Source: Quadrisphaera granulorum (GTDB lineage Bacteria > Actinomycetota > Actinomycetes > Actinomycetales > Quadrisphaeraceae). From it: 64,000 nucleotides of DNA. The notes under the pieces were generated by a model that saw only the letters and a program-made list of their open reading frames with translations, searched no databases and was not told where the DNA came from. Positions 7,967 through 16,762 of the stretch are shown here, piece after piece. Position 1 is the first letter of the stretch. The number at the start of each line of letters is the position of its first letter. The stretch spans positions 62,001 to 126,000 of the forward strand of contig NZ_QGDQ01000012.1 in the NCBI RefSeq assembly GCF_003149145.1, read 5' to 3'. The position numbers and the translations under genes are program-made.

Positions 7967-8983
7967 TCAGGCGCCGGAGTGCGGGTGTGCGGCGAAGAAC
8001 TCCCACAGCTGCTGCGTGGCGTCCCAGCCCGTGTAGACCTCCTCGCCGTACGGAGTCTGCGACCCGTGCGGCGAGGGCCACTCGTGGCCGTAACCCTTGA
8101 TCGTCACCAGGGTGACGGACCGCCCGCCGGGGCAGGTCGCCGCGGCGGTCACCACGGGTCCATGTGTGGTCGTGCTGGGAGCCGGGCACCCATTGACGTC
8201 CCGCCACATCTGCGCCACGTCGAGGGCAGCGGTCGCGTGGATGGTGGCGGGCCCGACCTTCGACGTCCCGCCGTCGTACAGCACCCGGGTGTCGGTGGTT
8301 CCGTTCACGAGCATCACCGAGGGGTGCCCCGGCGGGCGGCAGGGGGTGTCCGGCGCGATGGTTCCCGCTACGGCCCCCACGGCGGCCACCACGTCGCTCG
8401 CGCAGGCCAGGCGCTGCGCCATCATGGCTCCGTTCGACATGCCCGCCGCGTAGACGCGCGTCCTGTCGACGGGTACGCGGGCGCTGACGTCATCCACGAC
8501 CGCAGTGAGAAAGGCCACGTCGTCGACGTCCTCGCGGGCTGCGGCGCCGCAGCAGTCACCTCCGGAGTTCCACGCCCTCCCGAAGCCCTCGGGGTAGACG
8601 ACGAGGGCGTGCTCCCGTTCCGCGACGTCGTTCCAGCCGTAGGACTGCTCTGCCTGGGAGGCGCTGCCGAACCCGCCGTGGAGCACGAGCACGAGAGGGG
8701 CTGGGTCGCTCAGGTCGGCGGGCACGTGTACGGCGTATGTGCGTGCATGGGCGCCGCTGGTGAGGCGCACGGTCGACGTCCCGACGGGGAGACCCGGGAG
8801 CCGGGCGGAGTCCGCCGTCGACGACGACGGCGGTGGGCTGGCCGTGATGGGCGAGCCTGGCCCCGAGGCGACGCGCAGGTTCTGTGCTCGGTGGCGCTCG
8901 ACGAGCCGGGCGCCGACGACGAGCACGAGCATCACGAGCACGAACACCGCCACCGGTGCTGCGCTCCGCGGGAGCCCCCTCAC
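7967..8983 (-). CDS. Secreted esterase of the PHB-depolymerase/feruloyl esterase type
   Basis: Alpha/beta-hydrolase of about 338 residues. A hydrophobic N-terminal segment (VAVFVLVMLVLVVGARLV) acts as signal peptide or anchor, followed by a Ser/Pro-rich linker. The catalytic domain reads PLVLVLHGGFGSASQ (oxyanion loop) and AGMSNGAMMAQRLAC (GxSxG-type nucleophile elbow). VNGTTDTRV carries the acid and GYGHEWP the histidine. This is the poly(3-hydroxybutyrate) depolymerase-like family (LpqC type), whose members cleave polyesters or feruloyl/acetyl groups outside the cell. The longer open frame upstream is discarded: GTG 8983 gives a normal signal peptide. It converges on the tRNA cluster, and the substrate is not predictable. 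Confidence 0.82.
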   Translation of the reverse strand: MRGLPRSAAPVAVFVLVMLVLVVGARLVERHRAQNLRVASGPGSPITASPPPSSSTADSARLPGLPVGTSTVRLTSGAHARTYAVHVPADLSDPAPLVLVLHGGFGSASQAEQSYGWNDVAEREHALVVYPEGFGRAWNSGGDCCGAAAREDVDDVAFLTAVVDDVSARVPVDRTRVYAAGMSNGAMMAQRLACASDVVAAVGAVAGTIAPDTPCRPPGHPSVMLVNGTTDTRVLYDGGTSKVGPATIHATAALDVAQMWRDVNGCPAPSTTTHGPVVTAAATCPGGRSVTLVTIKGYGHEWPSPHGSQTPYGEEVYTGWDATQQLWEFFAAHPHSGA

Positions 8984-9080
8984 GGGCGGGCACGCTAGCG
9001 GCGCGTGCCGCCCACCGGTGGGTGCGTGCGACGAACCGGCAGACGAACGGAGACGCAGCCCCCCCGTGCGCGGGGGCCCC

Positions 9081-9707
9081 TCAGACGTTGCGGGCGCGCG
9101 CGAGAGCTGCGTCGATGACCGTCTGGATGCTGAGCTGCCGGACCGTGGCCCCGGTGAGCTTCGCGAGACCCTCCCGGCTGGCAGCAATCTCGGGGTAGCG
9201 GGCGGCGTCGAGTCCTGGCGCCGGTGCCACCCAGGGGTCCCCGCCCTCGGCGTGCACGGCGCTCGAGGCGAAGGCCAGCACGAAACCGCTGTAGACGCTG
9301 TACGCGCGCACGAGATCGTCCCCGGTGAGCCCCGCCGCGCGGAAGGCGGACAGGATCGCTTCCATCGAGTCGAGCTCCGCTTCACCCTCGGTGTTGAGTC
9401 GCATCGCCTCGAGGCCGATGGCCGGGTGCGCCACGAAGGTCTCGACGGTGCGCTCGGCGAACTCGTGGAGGTAGGCCTCCCAGTCGTCGACGGTTGAGGT
9501 CATCGAGTCCAGGACGAGTGCCATGACCCGGTCGAGGAGGCGGCGGACGAGCTCGTCGCGGTTGCGGAAGTGTCGGTAGATCGCGGTCGGGTCGGCATTC
9601 AGGCGCGCACCCATTTCGCGGACGGTCACGCTCTTGCCCGCGCGAGCGAGCTCCAGGCCTGCCGCGAGGATCGTCTCCCGGTCAAGTCTCTGTGCCTTCG
9701 TCATCAT
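9081..9707 (-). CDS. TetR-family regulator of the amidohydrolase/ABC operon
   Basis: A 208-residue repressor. The N-terminal helix-turn-helix reads LDRETILAAGLELARAG, then VTVREMGARLNADPTAIYRHF, the TetR signature with DPTAIYRHFRNRDEL; the C-terminal ligand and dimer domain follows. ATG 9707 and ATG 9704 both lie at good distances from AGGAGG, while ATG 9713 abuts it directly, so the start is 9707 or 9704. It is divergent from the amidohydrolase gene with a 125-nt shared region containing two perfect palindromes. It therefore most likely controls itself and the amidohydrolase-transporter operon, with the transported compound or its breakdown product as the likely effector. Confidence 0.87.
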   Translation of the reverse strand: MMTKAQRLDRETILAAGLELARAGKSVTVREMGARLNADPTAIYRHFRNRDELVRRLLDRVMALVLDSMTSTVDDWEAYLHEFAERTVETFVAHPAIGLEAMRLNTEGEAELDSMEAILSAFRAAGLTGDDLVRAYSVYSGFVLAFASSAVHAEGGDPWVAPAPGLDAARYPEIAASREGLAKLTGATVRQLSIQTVIDAALARARNV

Positions 9708-9752
9708 GCCCATCCTCCTCCCTGCCCCATGACGATAGCGGATCGTTGCCAT

Positions 9753-9782
9753 TGTGTAAACACAGTTGTCAACACTGTTGAC
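9753..9782. promoter_or_regulatory. Twin palindromes, probable TetR operator
   Basis: TGTGTAAACACA (9753-9764) is a perfect inverted repeat. It is followed by GTCAACACTGTTGAC (9768-9782), a perfect 7-1-7 inverted repeat. Both lie in the AT-rich divergent region between the TetR gene (start 9707) and the amidohydrolase gene (start 9833). The length and symmetry of the second are typical of TetR operators. Confidence 0.7.
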
Positions 9783-9832
9783 GCAGGTAGGGAGCGCTCT
9801 TACGGTCCGTCCCATCCAGAAGGGAGGATCTT

Positions 9833-11452
9833 GTGCACACACTCTTCATCGGCGGTCACGCCTATGTGCCCGGTGAGCCCGGGCCCCGTACCGCAGGTGT
9901 TGCCGTCGAGGACGGTCGCATCGTCGCCGTGGCGCCCGATGCCCAACTGCTCGCGCACCGCACGGTCGGCACCGAACTGGTCGATCTCCGGGGCGGCCTG
10001 GTGCTGCCGGGCTTCGTCGACTCTCACGCGCACCCGCTCATCGGGGGGTACGAAGCCGGGCAGTGCGATCTCGGTAGCGCGACGGACGTCGCCACGACCC
10101 TGGCGCTCGTCAAGGAGTACGCCGCCAGGTCGGCGACATCCTGGATTCTCGGCGGCGGCTGGTCGATGGAGCACTTCATCGGCGGCAACCCGCACCGGTC
10201 GCTGCTCGACGACGTGGTCTCCGACCGCCCCGTCGCTGTGGTGAGCCGTGACCACCACACGCTCTGGACGAACTCCCTTGCCCTCGAGCGCGCGGGTATC
10301 AACGCCTCCACGCCCGATCCTGAGGGAGGACGCATCGAGCGAGGTCCTGACGGCACTCCCACCGGGGTCATCCATGAGCGCGCGATGGAGCTCGTGCTGG
10401 ATGTCCAGCCGCCAGCGACGTCCGAACAGGTGGTCACGGGGTTGCTCCGGGGGCAAGACGTCATGGCCTCGGTCGGGGTCACCGCGTGGCTCGACGCGCG
10501 TGTCGGTGCGCAGCACGGGCTGCCCGACACACTCGACGCCTACCTCGCGGCCGACGCTGCCGGCTCGCAGCGCGCCAAGGTCACCGCCGCGCTCTGGTGG
10601 GACCCTGCGCAGGGGGTCGAACAGGTTGACGAGCTGCTCGCCCGACGCGCACGGGCGAGCAGCGGGACCGGACGTATCAGCGCTTCCGTCGTGAAGATCA
10701 TGGTGGACGGCATCGCCGAGAATCGCACGGCAGCGCTCTCGCAGCCGTATCGAGACCCGCTCGGCCACCCCACCGACAATCACGGCGAGACGTTCCTCAC
10801 GACCGCGCAGCTGAACGCGGCGGTCGCGGCGGTGATGGCAGCGGGCTTCGACGCCCACTTCCACACCCTCGGCGACCGCGCCGTCAGCGAGGCACTGGAT
10901 GCGATCGAGGCGGCCTCGTCCGGGCGTCGGGCAACACTCGCCCATCTGCAGATGGTGACTGCCCGGGACGTGGCGAGGTTCGCGCAGCTGGGAGTCGCGG
11001 CGAGCATCCAGATGCTCTGGGCCCAGCCGGAGCCCCAGCTCGTCGAACTCACGCTTCCGTTCGTCCACCCGGACCTCGTGGAGAGGCACTACCCCTTCGG
11101 CGAGCTGCACGACGCCGGTGCCCTGCTGGCCGCGGGCAGCGACTGGCCGGTCTCCAGCCCCGACCCTCTCGAAGCGATCCAGGTGGGTGTTCTCCGTCGC
11201 GACCCACGCCACTCGCGCACGGCCCTCGGTCCGTGCGGCCACCAGCTCGACCTGGCGACGGCGCTGACCGCCGCGACTGCCGGTGCCGCCTGGGCGCTCG
11301 GCCGTGAACACGAGTTCGGCACGCTGACGGTCGGCTCGAGCGCCGATCTCGTCACGCTCGCCCACAACCCCTTCACGGCTCCCCCGGAGCAGATCGCGGC
11401 ATCTCGCGTCACATCGACGTGGATCGACGGGGTACGCGTCCACTCCATCTGA
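9833..11452 (+). CDS. Amidohydrolase family 3 (YtcJ-like) metal-dependent hydrolase
   Basis: A 539-residue cytoplasmic hydrolase. It has the small beta-sandwich at both ends (TLFIGGHAYVPGEPGP; SADLVTLAHNPFTAPPEQI) around a TIM barrel. Metal and catalytic sites are visible: GFVDSHAHPL near residue 62, VKIMVDGIAENRTAAL, FHTLGDRAVSEALDAIE, HLQMV and LAAGSDWPVSSPDPLEA with the conserved Asp. Relatives cleave amide or formamide C-N bonds. The start is GTG 9833 with GGGAGGA upstream. The gene leads an operon with a complete peptide-type importer, so it probably hydrolyses the imported compound. The exact substrate is unknown. Confidence 0.85.
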   Translation: MHTLFIGGHAYVPGEPGPRTAGVAVEDGRIVAVAPDAQLLAHRTVGTELVDLRGGLVLPGFVDSHAHPLIGGYEAGQCDLGSATDVATTLALVKEYAARSATSWILGGGWSMEHFIGGNPHRSLLDDVVSDRPVAVVSRDHHTLWTNSLALERAGINASTPDPEGGRIERGPDGTPTGVIHERAMELVLDVQPPATSEQVVTGLLRGQDVMASVGVTAWLDARVGAQHGLPDTLDAYLAADAAGSQRAKVTAALWWDPAQGVEQVDELLARRARASSGTGRISASVVKIMVDGIAENRTAALSQPYRDPLGHPTDNHGETFLTTAQLNAAVAAVMAAGFDAHFHTLGDRAVSEALDAIEAASSGRRATLAHLQMVTARDVARFAQLGVAASIQMLWAQPEPQLVELTLPFVHPDLVERHYPFGELHDAGALLAAGSDWPVSSPDPLEAIQVGVLRRDPRHSRTALGPCGHQLDLATALTAATAGAAWALGREHEFGTLTVGSSADLVTLAHNPFTAPPEQIAASRVTSTWIDGVRVHSI

Positions 11453-11513
11453 TCTGGCCCCACCGCTCCATCCCCTTGCCCCCATCACCCCCTTTCCGAG
11501 CAGGAGCTGCACG

Positions 11514-13190
11514 ATGCCCACGGCACTCACTCGCGCACGTAGCGCGCCCGGCCGCACCTTCGCCTCCGCGGTCGCCCTGGCAACCGCCTCCGTTCTCTCC
11601 GCGTGTAGCGGCTCGACGCCCTCGCAGGAACCGCCTGCGGCAGGAGGACGTGACGCCGGCTTCGACGTCGTGAACTCCCTGGCCGCCGGGAGAACCCCGG
11701 TCGAGTCGGTCACCTGGGCGCTCGCCGAAGGTGAGCCCAGCTCGCTCGATCCGGCACTCGGCTACTCGTACGTGACACCCAATCTGTGCGAGAACCTGCT
11801 GCTGCTGAACGAGGACTTCTCGGTGAGCGAGCACATCGCCCAGCGGGCCGAGTGGTCGACCGACACCACGTTCGTCATCGAGTTGCGCGACGACGTCACC
11901 TTCTGGGACGGCTCACCGGTCACCGCGGCTGATGTCGTCTACAGCCTCTCGCGCAACCTCCAGCCGTCGTCGAACTGGTACAGCCCCTTCTTCTTCGTCA
12001 CGGACATCGCGCAGACCGGCGATCTCGAGGTGACTCTGACTTTCAGTCAGCACTCGTCGCAGTTCCGTGAGGTGCTCAGCGGCGGCGCCGGCGCTGTCAT
12101 GCAGAAGGCCTACGGCGAATCGGTGGGTGATGCGGTCGGCACGGCGGAGACCGGGCTGATGTGCACCGGCCCCTTCATGGTCGAGAAGGGCGGGTGGACC
12201 CCTGGCACCTCCATCACCACCCGGGCGAACCCTGCCTATTGGAACGGGACGGTGCTCGCCCAGGAGATCACCTACGTGTTCGTCCCCGACTCGACGAGCC
12301 TCACCAGTGCCCTGCTCAGCGGAGAGGTCGACGGCGCCTTCGGTGTTCCCACCTCGGCTGCGGCGCAGTTCACCGAGAGCGACGCCGGCCAGTTCGTTGT
12401 CGGTGACTCGACGGGCTTCATCTCGATCATGGGCACCTCGCCGCAGAGCCCCGCGGCCATCGCCGCGGTGCGCCGGGCGCTCGGCCTCGCGATCGATCGT
12501 GCCCAGTTCCTCGAGACTATCCTCCACGGCTACGGCACCGAGATGAAGACGCTCGTGCCGCCGTTCATCTGGTCGGGAAGCCCCGTCAGGGACATCTACG
12601 ACGCGGGTTACGCCTCGCTCCCGGACATCGAGCACGACGTCGAACGAGCTCGCGAGCTCATCGCGGAGTCGGGAGCAGATCTTTCGGAGCCGATGGTCAT
12701 GGCGGTCCCGGCGGGCAACACCGAGGCGATGCAGACGGCGCTCATCGTCCAGGCAGCGGGCGAGGCGATCGGCCTCACGATCGAGATCGACGAGAAGCAA
12801 CCCGCCGACTACGGCGCGCTGTACGGCGACCCCGCCCTCAGGGACACCGTCGACCTCATGCTCAGCGTCGACTACATCGCAGTTCCGGCCTTCGTGGCCT
12901 ACACGCGACTGAACTTCATGCCCACGGACAGGGGCGGCTACTTCAACTGGACTGGCTACAGCAACGAGGCGGTCATTGCTGGTCTGGACGAGGCCGCCAC
13001 CGCTACGGACGCGACGGCCGCAGCGAAGGCGTACGTCGCCGCCCAGGATGCGTACGTCGCGGACCTCCCCGTCGTGCCGCTCGCTGCCACCTACCAGACC
13101 ACGTTCCTCGCCGAGGGACTCACCGGCGTCGTGACCTCGAAGGCATCCGTGAGCTCGCCCTGGGCCCTGCACCTGGGCGGACGGGAGTAG
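11514..13190 (+). CDS. Peptide-type ABC transporter substrate-binding lipoprotein
   Basis: Family 5 solute-binding protein, 558 residues. The N-terminal signal ends in the lipobox SVLSAC, so the protein is lipid-anchored outside the membrane. The mature part shows SSLDPALGYSYVTPNLCENLL, then VTFWDGSPVTAADVVYSLSRNL, the hallmark of the SBP_bac_5 fold, and VRRALGLAIDRAQFLETILHGYGT. The family binds oligopeptides, opines, nickel chelates or other small amide compounds. The gene lies 61 nt after the amidohydrolase, with GAGCAGGAGC as ribosome site, and precedes two permeases. Together with the cytosolic hydrolase it suggests uptake and cleavage of an amide-containing nutrient. Confidence 0.9.
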   Translation: MPTALTRARSAPGRTFASAVALATASVLSACSGSTPSQEPPAAGGRDAGFDVVNSLAAGRTPVESVTWALAEGEPSSLDPALGYSYVTPNLCENLLLLNEDFSVSEHIAQRAEWSTDTTFVIELRDDVTFWDGSPVTAADVVYSLSRNLQPSSNWYSPFFFVTDIAQTGDLEVTLTFSQHSSQFREVLSGGAGAVMQKAYGESVGDAVGTAETGLMCTGPFMVEKGGWTPGTSITTRANPAYWNGTVLAQEITYVFVPDSTSLTSALLSGEVDGAFGVPTSAAAQFTESDAGQFVVGDSTGFISIMGTSPQSPAAIAAVRRALGLAIDRAQFLETILHGYGTEMKTLVPPFIWSGSPVRDIYDAGYASLPDIEHDVERARELIAESGADLSEPMVMAVPAGNTEAMQTALIVQAAGEAIGLTIEIDEKQPADYGALYGDPALRDTVDLMLSVDYIAVPAFVAYTRLNFMPTDRGGYFNWTGYSNEAVIAGLDEAATATDATAAAKAYVAAQDAYVADLPVVPLAATYQTTFLAEGLTGVVTSKASVSSPWALHLGGRE

Positions 13191-13229
13191 CCGGCACATG
13201 ACCTCGTCCATGACTTCGGGAGACCGCCG

Positions 13230-14168
13230 GTGCTGAGGCGCGTCCTCGCTCAGCTCGGCGGGCTGCTCTCGACCCTCGTCATCGCCAGTGCGGTGATCTT
13301 TGGGGCGCTCGTGCTCACGCCGGGCGACCCCGTCTCGGCGATCATCGGCGGAGTACAGCCCACGCCGGAGCTCATCGCGCAGGTGCGCGCGGACCACCAC
13401 CTGGACGCTCCCGTGTGGGAGCGATACCTCCAGTGGGTGGGAGGCATCCTGTCCGGTGACCTCGGGCAGTCCATGGTCTACAAGACCAGCATCAGCGCCC
13501 TCCTCGCGCCCCGCATCGCCGTCACCGCGACCCTGGTCGCGTACGCGGCGACGATCGTCGCCCTCGTGGGAATCGGGTCCGGCATCCTCGCGTCGCGAGG
13601 CGGCCCGTGGGACCAGGCCGTGCTCGTGTCGACCACGGTGGGGCTGGCCATGCCGACCTTCGTCGTCGCGATCCTCCTGGTCTGGGTCTTTGCGCGGCTC
13701 CTGGGATGGTTCCCCGTCCTCGGCGTCGGGGACGGGGGCTGGGACACCTTGCGGCACCTGACGCTTCCGGCGGTCTCCCTCGCGATCATCTACATCGCCT
13801 ACGTGAGCCGGATTACCCGTGGGTCCCTCGTGGCCCAGCAGACGCGGGAGCACGTCGAGACCGCGCGCGTGCGAGGGATCCCGTCGGCCCGGATCTTCCG
13901 TGCGCACGTGCTGCGCAACGCATCGCCGCAGATCCTCGCCGTCTCCGGCACGACCTTTGCGTCGATGTTCGCGACGGCGGCCATCGCCGAGCAGGCCTTC
14001 GGGCTCGGTGGTGTCGGTGCCCTCTTCACCGAAGCCGCGTCGAGGAAGGACATCCCCGTGGTACAGGTCATCGCACTGCTGATGGTGTCGATCTTCGTTG
14101 CGGCCAACGCACTCGTCGACATCATCGCCGCGCTCATCGATCCCCGCAGCGACCGGACACACGCATGA
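13230..14168 (+). CDS. ABC importer permease, DppB type
   Basis: A 312-residue inner-membrane permease with about six hydrophobic segments. Typical DppB/OppB features are the start LRRVLAQLGGLLSTLVIASAVIFGALVLTPGDP, the LDAPVWERYLQWVGGILSGDLGQSMVY region, and the EAA-like loop EHVETARVRGIPSARIFRAHVLRN that docks on the ATPase. GTG 13230 has GGGAG upstream. The stop codon overlaps the start of the next permease (ATGA). The start overlaps nothing; two upstream ATGs are out of frame. Confidence 0.92.
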   Translation: MLRRVLAQLGGLLSTLVIASAVIFGALVLTPGDPVSAIIGGVQPTPELIAQVRADHHLDAPVWERYLQWVGGILSGDLGQSMVYKTSISALLAPRIAVTATLVAYAATIVALVGIGSGILASRGGPWDQAVLVSTTVGLAMPTFVVAILLVWVFARLLGWFPVLGVGDGGWDTLRHLTLPAVSLAIIYIAYVSRITRGSLVAQQTREHVETARVRGIPSARIFRAHVLRNASPQILAVSGTTFASMFATAAIAEQAFGLGGVGALFTEAASRKDIPVVQVIALLMVSIFVAANALVDIIAALIDPRSDRTHA

Positions 14169-15028
14169 GCGCCGCTCCCTCCGTCGCACGTCCGTCCCTG
14201 CAGCGTGCATGGAGGACGGCGCGCGGCGGTCCCGGTGTCATCGTCGCAGGGGCGGCGCTCGCAGCGATCGTCGCGAGCGCGGCCCTCGGCCCGCTCGTTG
14301 CGCCCTACGACCCCCACCAGCCCTTCGTTGGGCAACCGTTCGAGCCAGCCTCCTTCGAGCACTGGCTCGGCACCGACGCGATCGGGAGGGACGTCTTGTC
14401 GAGGATCCTCGCCGGAGCGCCGGGGAGTGTCCTCCCGCCCTTCGTGGTCGCCGTCGGCGCGACTTTGCTCGGTGCGATCGTCGGCGTCACGGCCGCGTGG
14501 TGCGGGCGGGCTGTCGACTGGTGGCTCTCACGTGTGGTCGACGTCATCTTCGCGGTCCCCGGGCTCGTGCTGGCCGTGTTGGCCGTCGCCATGTTCGGCA
14601 AGGGCCTCGTGGCACCGTCCATCGCGCTCGTCATCTCGTCGTTGCCGCTGACCGCTCGGCTCATCCGCGTCACCGCCCGAGTGGAGCTCAGCAAGCCGTA
14701 CGTCGAGGCACTCCACGTACAGGGCACGGGCCGGCTCGCCGTCTGGGGGCGCCATCTGGCGCCGGCCCTCGCTCCGACGTTGCTCGCGCAGGCAACCATC
14801 GGCTTCGCCTACGCGATGCTCGACCTCGCCGCGATCTCCTACCTGGGCCTCGGGGTGCAACCACCGTCGGCCGACTGGGGCTCCATGATCGCGGACGGTC
14901 AAGCGGCCATCCTCCAGGGACACCCCGGTCAGTCACTCGCCGCCGCGACCCTCGTGCTCGCAACGGTGCTGAGCGTGAGCGTCCTCGGTGCGCACGCCAC
15001 GACCTGGGCCGAGGGGACCGACACGTGA
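14165..15028 (+). CDS. ABC importer permease, DppC type
   Basis: A 287-residue permease, second half of the heterodimeric channel. The N-terminal helix is followed by PLVAPYDPHQPF and HWLGTDAIGRDVLSRILAGA, the characteristic DppC/OppC segment. The EAA loop is ELSKPYVEALHVQGTGRLAVWGRHLAP, and the C-terminal region contains AISYLGLGVQPPSADWGSMI. ATG 14165 overlaps the upstream stop, and its own stop overlaps the GTG of the ATPase gene, so the three are translationally coupled. Confidence 0.93.
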   Translation: MSAAPSVARPSLQRAWRTARGGPGVIVAGAALAAIVASAALGPLVAPYDPHQPFVGQPFEPASFEHWLGTDAIGRDVLSRILAGAPGSVLPPFVVAVGATLLGAIVGVTAAWCGRAVDWWLSRVVDVIFAVPGLVLAVLAVAMFGKGLVAPSIALVISSLPLTARLIRVTARVELSKPYVEALHVQGTGRLAVWGRHLAPALAPTLLAQATIGFAYAMLDLAAISYLGLGVQPPSADWGSMIADGQAAILQGHPGQSLAAATLVLATVLSVSVLGAHATTWAEGTDT

Positions 15029-16647
15029 GCACCGTCGCGCCGCCGCTGCTCGACATCGAGTCCCTGCGCATCACCTCGCCCGCGCGGGTGCTCGTCGAGG
15101 ACTGCACCCTGTCCGTCGCGTCCGGTGAGGTCGTCGGTCTCATCGGCGAGTCGGGTTCCGGCAAGTCGCTGTCCCTGCGTGCGGTCGTGGGCCTGCTCGA
15201 CGCACGTCTGACCCAGTCCGGGCGGATCTCCGTGGACGGCAAGAACCTTGACGCACTCGACAAGGCCGCTCGGCGCCGGGTGCGGTCACACTCGATGGGG
15301 GTGGTCTTCCAGACACCGCGGGCGCATCTCAACCCGCTCCGCAGCATCGGCGACTTCATGACCGAGGCGCTGACATGCGTCGCGGGAGTCTCCGCGTCCG
15401 AGGCTGAGGTGCGCGCGGAGTCGCTGCTGGAGGAGGTGGGGATCACCGACCCCCGCCGACGCATGCGCCAGCACCCCGGTGACCTGTCCGGGGGTCTCCT
15501 GCAGCGAGTCATGATCGCGTCAGCCCTCGCCATGGAGCCACAACTGTTGCTCGCCGACGAGATGACAACCGCGCTCGACGTCACGGTGCAGGAGGAGGTC
15601 ATGGCCGTCCTGCTCGACCTCCAGCGCGAGCGCGGTCTCGGCATCCTCTTCGTGACGCACGACCTGCAGCTCGCGAGAGCGGTGTGCGACCGGATCGCCG
15701 TCATGTCCGCGGGGCGGATCGTCGAGACAATCCCCGCTGCTCGCCTCGACAACGCGGTCGAGCCCTACACGCGAGCACTCGTCGCGTCGTCCACCCTGTC
15801 GAGGCAGCCCGCGGCGACGGACAGCGAGGCGGCGAGCGAGCCCATCCTCGAGGTCCGGGGCCTGCGCCGAGAGTTCATGGTCCGGAAGGCCCGCGGGTGG
15901 GGTCGTGAGCCGTTCGTCGCAGTGGACGGTGTCGACCTGACGCTCGGCGCCGGACGGGCACTCGCCGTGGTCGGCCAGTCGGGGTCGGGGAAGACGACGA
16001 CGGCCCGGATCATCTGCGGGCTGGAGCGTGCCGACGCCGGGACGGTCACCGTCCAGGGGGAGGACTGGAGCCAACCGGCGCGGTCTGTCCGCGAGCGAAG
16101 GCACCGCGCAGCCATGGCCCAGATGGTGTTCCAGGATCCTTATCAGTCGCTGGACCCGCGGCAGAGCGTCGAGTCGTGCCTCGCGGAAGCTGTTCGGCTG
16201 CAGGAACCGGGCAGTGCGGACGCGGTGCGGGAGCGCGTCCGAGAGCTGGTCCGCAGCGTTGCGCTCGACGAGTCGGTGCTCGATCGCACACCGCGCTCCC
16301 TGTCGGGTGGTCAGCGGCAGCGGGTCGCCATCGCCCGGGCGCTGGCGGCGCGACCGAAGCTGCTGGTGCTCGACGAGGCCGTCAGCGCCCTCGATGTGAC
16401 GGTTCGTGCCGAGATTCTCGATGTGCTCGAAGAGATCCGACACGATGCGGGTGTCGCCCTGCTCATGATCACGCACGACCTCGACGTCGCTGAGCGCCTG
16501 TGCTCACACGTCGTGGTCATGCGCGCAGGTCGCGTCATCGAGTCGGGCCCGGTCGCGGAGGTCTTCTCCGCTCCGGCGGAAAGCTACACGCGAACTCTCC
16601 TGGCATCGATCCCCAGGCCAGGCTGGGTGCCGCGTCGTCGTGGCTGA
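15025..16647 (+). CDS. Fused double ATPase of the peptide-type ABC importer (DppD-DppF)
   Basis: A single 540-residue protein holding two nucleotide-binding domains that are usually separate DppD and DppF subunits. Domain 1 (about 1-260) has Walker A GESGSGKS, signature LSGGLLQRV and Walker B LLLADEMTTALD. Domain 2 (about 275-540) has GQSGSGKT, LSGGQRQRV and LLVLDEAVSALD. The Pro normally after the Walker-B Glu is Met or Ala here, and the first signature has Leu instead of Gln in LSGGQ. Both keep the catalytic Glu and the H-loop His (FVTHDL, MITHDL). The gene ends the operon and a strong hairpin follows. Confidence 0.93.
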   Translation: MSTVAPPLLDIESLRITSPARVLVEDCTLSVASGEVVGLIGESGSGKSLSLRAVVGLLDARLTQSGRISVDGKNLDALDKAARRRVRSHSMGVVFQTPRAHLNPLRSIGDFMTEALTCVAGVSASEAEVRAESLLEEVGITDPRRRMRQHPGDLSGGLLQRVMIASALAMEPQLLLADEMTTALDVTVQEEVMAVLLDLQRERGLGILFVTHDLQLARAVCDRIAVMSAGRIVETIPAARLDNAVEPYTRALVASSTLSRQPAATDSEAASEPILEVRGLRREFMVRKARGWGREPFVAVDGVDLTLGAGRALAVVGQSGSGKTTTARIICGLERADAGTVTVQGEDWSQPARSVRERRHRAAMAQMVFQDPYQSLDPRQSVESCLAEAVRLQEPGSADAVRERVRELVRSVALDESVLDRTPRSLSGGQRQRVAIARALAARPKLLVLDEAVSALDVTVRAEILDVLEEIRHDAGVALLMITHDLDVAERLCSHVVVMRAGRVIESGPVAEVFSAPAESYTRTLLASIPRPGWVPRRRG

Positions 16648-16699
16648 GCCGGGAAGCCGGACCAGAACGAGGCCTCGATGCGGCGTCCCCCGAACAACA

Positions 16700-16735
16700 G
16701 GAGGGCGCCGCCCCGTCGCCGGGATGGCGCCCTCC
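16700..16735 (+). terminator. Terminator after the ABC importer operon
   Basis: A ten-base arm GGAGGGCGCC (16700-16709) pairs with GGCGCCCTCC (16726-16735) over a 16-nt loop. It lies between the convergent ATPase gene and the SsgA-like gene and may serve both strands. Confidence 0.7.
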
Positions 16736-16762
16736 TCGTCCGAGCGGGAGCTGGGTCTCGAG

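Noticed and set aside
11913-14210. A 765-codon minus-strand frame opposite the ABC importer genes
   Set aside because: Antisense shadow; the plus strand encodes clear transporter proteins.
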